From: Paenibacillus plantarum
GTDB taxonomy: Bacteria; Bacillota; Bacilli; Paenibacillales; NBRC-103111
NCBI RefSeq assembly: GCF_013141695.1
Contig: NZ_WHNY01000059.1
Coordinates: forward strand, 62,001-126,000
Direction of reading: 5' to 3'
Length of the DNA stretch: 64,000 nt
Under the pieces are notes generated by a model. That model was not told where the DNA came from. It did no database searches and worked only from the letters and a program-made list of their open reading frames with translations. Numbering within the stretch: the stretch's first letter is position 1; each line of letters begins with the position of its first letter. Shown in pieces: positions 58,627-64,000 of this stretch. Position numbers and translations under genes: made by a program.

Positions 58627-60192
58627 GTGACCAAGCAGTCGTTTATTAGAGGTACAATGATCCTGCTCGCCGCAGGCATTTTGAATCGCATACTTGGCTT
58701 CATACCCCGGATGACTTTACCGCGCGTGATCGGGGCTGAAGGCATTGGTATTTATCAAATGGGCTGGCCATTCCTGTCCGTTATTTTAACGATCATTACC
58801 GGAGGTATTCCCGTTGCCATTGCCAAGCTGATTGCAGAAGCAGAAGCCGAGAAGAATGAGACCCGGATTCGCAGCATTTTACGCATATCTCTAGCCATCA
58901 CGATATCACTTAGCTTCATTTTTACAGCTGTCTGCCTGCTAGGAGCCTCATGGATCACGTCTCATTTACTGACGGATTCCCGCGTTTACTATACTTTCCT
59001 ATGTATGAGCCCAATGATACCCATAATTGGCGTTTCTGCTGTCTATCGTGGTTACTTTCAAGGCAGACAAAATATGATTCCTACCGCGACCTCACAAATC
59101 ATGGAAACGTTGATTCGTATTGTCATGGTTCTCGTTTGTTCCTATATGATGATCCCTTATGGCATCGAATATGCGGCAGCAGGTGCGATGATCGGCGTCT
59201 TAGCAGGCGAAATTGGCGGACTAGCTGTATTGGCCATTCATTTTAGATGGGATAAAAAAGCCATACCCAAGCCTCCAATTGCTCAAATAGGAACGAAGAA
59301 AACAACAGGTCGACTCTCCAATCTGCGCAGAATCTTACGTATCTCGATCCCGATCACAGGAAGCAAACTCATTGGTGCTGGCTCCTACTTATTGGAGTCG
59401 ATCTTAATTGCTCAAAGCTTGGCGATCGCCGGCATTACCACATCACTTGCAACCGCCCAGTACGGAGCCTTACAAGGTATGATCATTCCCATCATCCTTC
59501 TACCGAGTGCGCTCACCATGTCATTATCCGTTTCTCTGATTCCCTCATTAAGCGAAGCTGCCGCCCGCAAAGACCTCAAGACCATCCACATGCGTTTGCA
59601 TCAATCGTTAAAGCTCGCTTTAGTGACAGGTGCCCCATTCTCAGTATTGATGTTTGTACTCGCTGAACCGATTTGCAAGTATCTGTACAATCAGCCTGAT
59701 GTTAGTAGCATGCTTAAGATGATGGCACCGATCGCAATATTCATTTATTTTCAAGCTCCGCTGCAATCTGCCTTACAAGCATTAAACAAGCCTGGAGCTG
59801 CTCTAATCAACACGTTAATTGGGTCAACAGTCAAATTATTCTTAATCTATTGGTTGGCTAGTAAGCCTGAAATGGGCATACACGGCGCTGTATTCGCCAT
59901 CAATGTGAATATCGTTTTGGTTACACTGTTACACTGGAATAGTGTCGTTCGCCTGCTCAAATTCCGTATGGAAGGCAGCAGTTTTGGGAAAATTGGCGCG
60001 GCCATGCTTCTTTCAGGTGTTGTTTGTTATTTCATTATGTACACACCTTGGGTGTCCGCGACCTGGATTCGATTTGTCTCCTCCTTATTGTTAGGGCTCT
60101 TTTCCTATATCTTTTTCATTACGGTTTTCCGACTCATCAGTCTGAAAGATATCGGTCGCCTGCTGAATATGGGCAAAAAAATAATACGTTGA
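58627..60192 (+). CDS. spoVB: Stage V sporulation protein B (MurJ/polysaccharide flippase family)
   Basis: 521 residues with about 14 membrane segments of the MATE/MVF fold. The N terminus TKQSFIRGTMILLAAGILNRILGFIPRM is the SpoVB pattern, with RVIGAEGIGIYQMGWP next. GYFQGRQNMIPTATSQIMETLIRI near residue 140 is also conserved. SpoVB is needed for spore cortex formation, probably as a lipid-linked precursor flippase. GTG 58627 is preferred because GAGGG lies 7-8 nt upstream; ATG 58621 is the alternative. The adjacent gene order matches Bacillus. Confidence 0.92.
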   Translation: MTKQSFIRGTMILLAAGILNRILGFIPRMTLPRVIGAEGIGIYQMGWPFLSVILTIITGGIPVAIAKLIAEAEAEKNETRIRSILRISLAITISLSFIFTAVCLLGASWITSHLLTDSRVYYTFLCMSPMIPIIGVSAVYRGYFQGRQNMIPTATSQIMETLIRIVMVLVCSYMMIPYGIEYAAAGAMIGVLAGEIGGLAVLAIHFRWDKKAIPKPPIAQIGTKKTTGRLSNLRRILRISIPITGSKLIGAGSYLLESILIAQSLAIAGITTSLATAQYGALQGMIIPIILLPSALTMSLSVSLIPSLSEAAARKDLKTIHMRLHQSLKLALVTGAPFSVLMFVLAEPICKYLYNQPDVSSMLKMMAPIAIFIYFQAPLQSALQALNKPGAALINTLIGSTVKLFLIYWLASKPEMGIHGAVFAINVNIVLVTLLHWNSVVRLLKFRMEGSSFGKIGAAMLLSGVVCYFIMYTPWVSATWIRFVSSLLLGLFSYIFFITVFRLISLKDIGRLLNMGKKIIR

Positions 60193-60203
60193 AACACAGC
60201 GAC

Positions 60204-60890
60204 TCACCTCTTGCGATCAAGAAACATTCTGCCGCGATGATCAATCGAACAGTAGAAAATTTCTTTAAAATCCCTGGCCCCTTGTTCTTGGAGCTGGTTT
60301 TTCAACCAAAACCTCGTTTGACCAATTTTCTCTAAGTTTTCATCTTGTACTTTACCGTCCATAATAAGAGGCAGCGGCAAGCCTTCGTAACGTATCTTAT
60401 TATTTAATTTCGTTACCTCTGCCCCTGTCTCTTTTTCATTTTTATCTTTCTCAACTACACTTAACTTCCCCGAAGGTTCCAAGATCGCAAATTCCACATC
60501 GGCCACGTTCATAATTTTATTTTGTCTCAATTGCAGCATCAGATCATCTAAATTATAACGATGCTTCTTCATTTCATTTCGATTGATCATTCCCTTATTG
60601 ATGAGCACACTCGGTTTCCCGTCGAAAAGCACACGAATGGTACGACTTTTCAACGTAATATAGGCAATGACAACTTGAATAAGCACCAGAGTCCCCATAG
60701 GTAAAATACCAGACACAAGAGGCTTCTTCACGTCCTCAAGCACGAACACGGCAATTTCCGCAATCATGATCGAAATGACTAGATCGAAAAGCGAAAGCTT
60801 ACCAATTTCACGTTTTCCCATAATACGAAGCATGAGAAAAACAACAAAATAGATAAGCACCGTACGCAAAAAAATGGTCAGAATTTCCAT
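60204..60890 (-). CDS. DUF421 membrane protein (YrbG-like)
   Basis: 228 residues. Three N-terminal TM segments (about 6-25, 35-52, 58-76) are followed by a soluble DUF421 domain with the conserved MGKREIGKLSLFDLVISIMIAEIA near residue 24, RVLFDGKPSVLINKGMINRNEMKKHRYNLDDLM and ADVEFAILEPSGKLSV. Related YetF-type proteins act in spore germination or membrane stress; the biochemical role is unknown. B. subtilis yrbG is in the same place. Confidence 0.92.
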   Translation of the reverse strand: MEILTIFLRTVLIYFVVFLMLRIMGKREIGKLSLFDLVISIMIAEIAVFVLEDVKKPLVSGILPMGTLVLIQVVIAYITLKSRTIRVLFDGKPSVLINKGMINRNEMKKHRYNLDDLMLQLRQNKIMNVADVEFAILEPSGKLSVVEKDKNEKETGAEVTKLNNKIRYEGLPLPLIMDGKVQDENLEKIGQTRFWLKNQLQEQGARDFKEIFYCSIDHRGRMFLDRKR

Positions 60891-60994
60891 CGCAACCTCC
60901 CTGATCTAAGCTCTAGCTTGTTCTCGGAGTTCACTGGTATTCTGACCGCGTATGCACCTCATCATGCAGATATTACGTATTCAATTGTTGGCAA

Positions 60995-62323
60995 TTACAA
61001 CAAGAATAATTTGAAATATAACGTAGAAAGCAAGAGCAGCACGAAACAAATCGGAGCAGCAACCACCACATACTCACTTTGTTTTAACTTTACACCGTCA
61101 TGATAGGTAAAAGATGCCGCGTACAAGCTCGCGATTGAGCTCACGAGTGTCACACCGCTTCCGATCCCGCTTCCGACGATCAGCGCCCACCACATTGGCT
61201 GAATTGACGTCTCTACAAGCTGCCCCATCCCATCAACAATCGGAATCATCGCAGCAATGAATGGGATATTATCCATCATCGCTGTACCAAAACTATTCAG
61301 CCATAACAATAAAATGGATAAGAACGGGATGCTCCCTTGGCTTAACTCTAGCCCGCGATTTGCAATAAAACCTGAAAAACCTGCATACGTTAAGCCCCCA
61401 ACCATGATGAAGAGTCCCAAGAAAAAGAGCCATTGTGTTTCTTTCAAGTGATGCCATACCGCACCATAATCCTTTGTTCTAATTACCTCAAAAATATCTT
61501 TGTAATTCATAGCAAGTAAAGCAATAGCCCCGGAGGCAGCAATGTAGGCTGGACTCCATGCTAGTACACCATGAAGACATAGCGCAACTAGGGTCAACCC
61601 TGTAATGATGCTGCTTCCCAAGACGAATTCTCTATTGGGAGATAAATAGGAGCTTGGCTTTATGCTTAGCAGCTCACGCATGTGTGCTTCAGCCGCTACT
61701 AAGCGCTTTCGATAGATCAACCACATAATGAGATAAACGACAGCTAACAGCAAGCAAATCAGAGGAAACAATTTAATGAACATTTCCCCCGCCGAAATAT
61801 GCCCTGACGCCCCCAGCATACGGCTTGGTATATTCCCCATAATCGTTGCTGCTCCGCCAATATGTACGGATAATAACATCGAGATTAGAAATGGTGCCGG
61901 CAGCAACCTCATTTTTCTAGACGCAATAATGATGAAAGGAACGATCACAACAACAGCCATTAAACTATCCAATAGCGCAGAAATCAGCGCCGCTAGCAGC
62001 GAGAGACTAATGATAACTGTAAGTGCCCGCATGCGATATTTTCGAACAATAGAACTTACGAGATACGAAATAATGCCAGTTTTCTGAAATAGGCTTGATA
62101 GGATGAACAGGCTCACGAGATAGATTAAAATCGGCCAACTCGCGTAAGTTGTTAGTGCTTTCTGGAGCGGAACAATGCCTAAAATCAGCATCAGACAAGC
62201 CCCACCAAGTGCGGTATACATACGATCCCATTTTTCAATCAATATACAAACGTAAGCAGCTGCAAAAATAAGCAACGCCGCTACTGCTTGCCACATCACC
62301 GGTCCTTGAGAGAATTCAGTCAT
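60995..62323 (-). CDS. ArsB/NhaD-type anion/cation permease (SLC13-like)
   Basis: 442 residues with about 11-12 membrane segments. ITP superfamily fold: WDRMYTALGGACLMLILGIVPLQ at the N terminus, VSLFILSSLFQKTGIISYL, and the conserved MGNIPSRMLGASGHI, with GTAMMDNIPFIAAMIPIV later. GGATT-type and DNIPF motifs are typical of ArsB/NhaD relatives. Candidate substrates are arsenite, Na+ or dicarboxylates; none is favoured. No ars regulator nearby. It is a single gene inserted in the yrbG-yrzE interval. Confidence 0.85.
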   Translation of the reverse strand: MTEFSQGPVMWQAVAALLIFAAAYVCILIEKWDRMYTALGGACLMLILGIVPLQKALTTYASWPILIYLVSLFILSSLFQKTGIISYLVSSIVRKYRMRALTVIISLSLLAALISALLDSLMAVVVIVPFIIIASRKMRLLPAPFLISMLLSVHIGGAATIMGNIPSRMLGASGHISAGEMFIKLFPLICLLLAVVYLIMWLIYRKRLVAAEAHMRELLSIKPSSYLSPNREFVLGSSIITGLTLVALCLHGVLAWSPAYIAASGAIALLAMNYKDIFEVIRTKDYGAVWHHLKETQWLFFLGLFIMVGGLTYAGFSGFIANRGLELSQGSIPFLSILLLWLNSFGTAMMDNIPFIAAMIPIVDGMGQLVETSIQPMWWALIVGSGIGSGVTLVSSIASLYAASFTYHDGVKLKQSEYVVVAAPICFVLLLLSTLYFKLFLL

Positions 62324-62425
62324 AAATAATCACACTCCTTTGATCTATAGTTTGTACTAATTCTATGTGCTTGGCCATACAATGATGATAATGAAGCGTT
62401 CGAATATAGGAAAGGAATGATGCCT

Positions 62426-62815
62426 GTGAACCCTATGAAAACGGTCAGTCAGGTTCGAATAACATCGCCATTATTTTCAGGACTTGTGTACTCATTTAGT
62501 ATGATGACCATTGGAACTATTGTGACCTCCTTGTTTTTGCTTTTAACCAGCACACAAGAAAGTTCCTTACACACTTTAACAACCATCATCCACGCGGTCT
62601 CCTTATTTATTGGAGGATGGGTTTCAGGTAAACGGGCCGGTAACCGCGGCTGGTATCACGGTGGCATGGTCGGCGTCTTCTATTTCATTCTCATTTTCTT
62701 AGTCGGTTTTCTGGCATTCGATGCAGGGTTGAATCTTCAGTCCCTTCAATTGCTTGGCATTTTATTCGCATCTGGGGCGCTCGGTGGCATACTTGGTGTA
62801 AATACTCAGAAATAA
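62426..62815 (+). CDS. TIGR04086 family membrane protein (YrzE-like)
   Basis: 129 residues, four TM segments. The pattern SPLFSGLVYSFSMMTIGTIVTSLFLL, then HAVSLFIGGWVSGKRAGNRGWYHGGMVGVFY, fits the TIGR04086 family; the function is unknown. GTG 62426 has AAAGGA 9 nt upstream and is preferred over ATG 62420. It is close to yajC as in B. subtilis. Confidence 0.88.
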   Translation: MNPMKTVSQVRITSPLFSGLVYSFSMMTIGTIVTSLFLLLTSTQESSLHTLTTIIHAVSLFIGGWVSGKRAGNRGWYHGGMVGVFYFILIFLVGFLAFDAGLNLQSLQLLGILFASGALGGILGVNTQK

Positions 62816-62854
62816 GTCTTTTCCGTGAAGATTGCACTTCCCCCCCGTTGAATG

Positions 62855-62863
62855 TGGTATAAT
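62855..62863 (+). promoter_or_regulatory. Extended -10 promoter element of the PAP2 gene
   Basis: TGGTATAAT matches the TGN-TATAAT extended -10 form, about 49 bp before the TTG start of the PAP2 gene. No good -35 is present. Confidence 0.5.
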
Positions 62864-62911
62864 GTCATAGTTATTGCCGCACAAAACTTCCAATATATAG
62901 GGGGATACAAC

Positions 62912-63751
62912 TTGAGCCCTTTTCAATCTATGACGCATGCGACAGTTTATATTGTACTAACAATTTTCGCTTTTGTAATTATTGCAACACGAAAGAGCCC
63001 ATACACCATTGCCAGTAGCTTAGTTCATGAAATATTTACTTCACGCAAGTTCCTTTTTCATTTCATCGCGTTGCTGATGATCCTCATGTTTAACAAGATG
63101 GAGATGGCCATTGAGAAAGGCATGCAATACAAAGCCGATTTCACGAAGTCGATCTATGGCATTGAGGGTGACTTTGTCGCGACGATCCAGAACTTTTTCC
63201 ATAATGATATTCTTACGGTCGTATGTAGTTATTTCTATGTCATTATATTCCCATCGATTATGATCACTTCGATTGCGATTTACACGTATCAGAAGAATCA
63301 TAAACTTTTCTATGCGGTCTGTTATGCACTGATGTTCAACTATATGATTGCCATTCCGTTCTATCTCTTTTTCCCGGTAAACGAAGTATGGTTCTTCCAT
63401 CCTAAAGTAGATCTTCTAATTCTAGATGTGTTCCCAACTTTCGAGCAAGATTACAGACCATTATCTGGACTCGATAATTGCTTCCCAAGTTTGCACACAT
63501 CCATATCCGTTTCAATGGCCGTCATCGCGGTGAAAAGCCGAAACACGTTTTGGAAAATTTTCGTGCCCTGCTCAGCAGCCTTTATTATTTTCACAATCTT
63601 CTATCTAGGCATTCACTGGTTGTCTGATATGTGTGCTGGTGTCGTACTCGGTGTCGTAGCTGCTCGGATGGGTCTGCGCATTGCTGAAGGTCGTCTTATC
63701 CTTGGTGAGCGTGCACTCCTTAAACGCCCTGTAAAGAATAACGAATATTAA
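62912..63751 (+). CDS. PAP2-family membrane phosphatase
   Basis: 279 residues with about six membrane segments. The PAP2 catalytic pieces are an early arginine in QDYRPLSGLDN, then PSLHTSISVSMAV (motif C2, SxH as PSLHT), and GIHWLSDMCAGVVLG (motif C3, with the catalytic His and Asp). It belongs to the PAP2_3/inositol phosphotransferase-like branch rather than the typical KxxxxxxRP branch. It removes phosphate from lipid-type substrates or transfers phospho-head groups. TTG 62912 is taken as start because AGGGGG lies 7 nt upstream; the frame opens at 62852. Confidence 0.85.
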   Translation: MSPFQSMTHATVYIVLTIFAFVIIATRKSPYTIASSLVHEIFTSRKFLFHFIALLMILMFNKMEMAIEKGMQYKADFTKSIYGIEGDFVATIQNFFHNDILTVVCSYFYVIIFPSIMITSIAIYTYQKNHKLFYAVCYALMFNYMIAIPFYLFFPVNEVWFFHPKVDLLILDVFPTFEQDYRPLSGLDNCFPSLHTSISVSMAVIAVKSRNTFWKIFVPCSAAFIIFTIFYLGIHWLSDMCAGVVLGVVAARMGLRIAEGRLILGERALLKRPVKNNEY

Positions 63752-63771
63752 TGTCAAGTATATATGCAAAT

Positions 63772-63806
63772 AAAAAGCGAGAGCCTATTATAGGACCTCG
63801 CTTTTT
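63772..63806. terminator. Bidirectional terminator, PAP2 gene / yajC
   Basis: AAAAAGCGAG / CTCGCTTTTT arms plus an inner CCTA/TAGG stem, giving U tracts in both directions between two convergent genes. Confidence 0.92.
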
Positions 63807-63812
63807 GTTAAC

Positions 63813-64000
63813 TTATTCCTTAGTAGCAGGCGTTTGTGCAACTGCATTAACTGCAGAGCGATCAAAAGTCATTTTCGTTGCATCGTTGACACGAAGTACG
63901 CAAATGTCATCTGTGATTTCTACAATCGTGCCATGAAGACCGCCAATCGTAACAACCTTATCCCCTTTTTTCAATCCTCCGAGCATTTGACTACGTGTTT
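63813..64000 (-). CDS. yajC: Preprotein translocase subunit YajC, C-terminal part (cut by window edge)
   Basis: Reading the minus strand gives the last 62 complete codons. The pattern (R)SQMLGGLKKGDKVVTIGGLHG followed by TIVEITDDICVLRVNDATKMTF and ending QTPATKE is typical of YajC after its TM anchor, which lies outside the window. YajC joins SecDF in the holotranslocon. The stop codon is at 63815-63813, then a strong terminator follows. Confidence 0.92.
   Translation of the reverse strand, partial: TRSQMLGGLKKGDKVVTIGGLHGTIVEITDDICVLRVNDATKMTFDRSAVNAVAQTPATKE

Noticed and set aside
1..64000. Prophage, IS element or integrated plasmid
   Set aside because: No transposase, integrase, phage structural or plasmid replication gene was seen; the gene order is core-chromosomal.

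Overview
The window looks like a chromosomal segment of a Paenibacillus-type, endospore-forming Firmicute. The evidence is the strong AGGAGG-type ribosome binding sites, Bacillus-type housekeeping orthologues (cymR, ireB, comN, spoVB, yrrK, mltG), T-box leaders on tRNA-synthetase genes, the YesM/YesN two-component pair, and a gene order that follows the B. subtilis yrbF-yrr block (yajC, yrzE, yrbG, spoVB, comN, secDF, recJ, apt, rel, dtd, hisS, aspS, yrvM, rarA, cymR, yrvO, mnmA, yrrD, yrrI, alaS, yrzL, yrrK, yrzB, mltG, trhP1, trhP2, pbpI). The genus call is inference from gene content and style. No rRNA, tRNA, IS element, prophage or CRISPR array was seen.

1-10.6 kb is an accessory sensory and transport block, all on the minus strand. 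In transcription order it holds a YesM-type histidine kinase, a YesN/AraC-type response regulator, a terminator, a sigma-A-like promoter, a lipoprotein solute-binding protein of the AfuA/FbpA type, an intercistronic hairpin, the ATPase, a fused two-domain permease, a second membrane-anchored solute-binding protein, a PP2C-type phosphatase, and a chemoreceptor that runs off the left edge. 10.8-15.7 kb is the pyruvate dehydrogenase operon pdhA-pdhB-pdhC-lpdA. Next to it are a divergent esterase and lipL, whose product lipoylates E2-type proteins. A class B PBP and a second chemoreceptor follow.

22-34 kb is the conserved block for translation, tRNA modification and the cell wall: trhP2, trhP1, mltG, two tandem DUF1292 genes, yrrK/ruvX, ireB, and alaS with a T-box leader. 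It continues with a small DUF3951 gene, an AI-2E-family membrane protein, a zinc-ribbon protein, a PRC-barrel protein, a cysteine desulfurase and cymR, with mnmA divergent. The desulfurase probably supplies sulfur to MnmA for tRNA 2-thiouridine, and CymR controls sulfur metabolism. The 276-bp gap at 30.36-30.63 kb has no convincing protein gene. It does contain a near-consensus promoter overlapped and flanked by two strong Fur boxes, then a C/U-rich stretch and a 24-bp hairpin. This is a candidate iron-responsive small RNA and the most interesting non-annotated signal in the window.

34-46 kb holds mnmA, an unrecognised protein, a repeat-rich gap, a secreted DUF3889 protein with a probable CTG start, rarA, a padR-MFS efflux operon, tcdA, aspS and hisS with a T-box. 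It ends with a divergent HxlR/YodB-like regulator and DoxX pair that has a plausible YodB-type operator. 46-49 kb is less conserved: a very acidic Glu/Ala-rich protein, a membrane-anchored FAD oxidoreductase and a 57-residue orphan. 49-64 kb returns to the conserved block with dtd, rel, apt, recJ, a CDF transporter, secF, secD, comN, spoVB, a DUF421 protein, an ArsB/NhaD-type permease, a TIGR04086 protein, a PAP2 protein and the 3' end of yajC.
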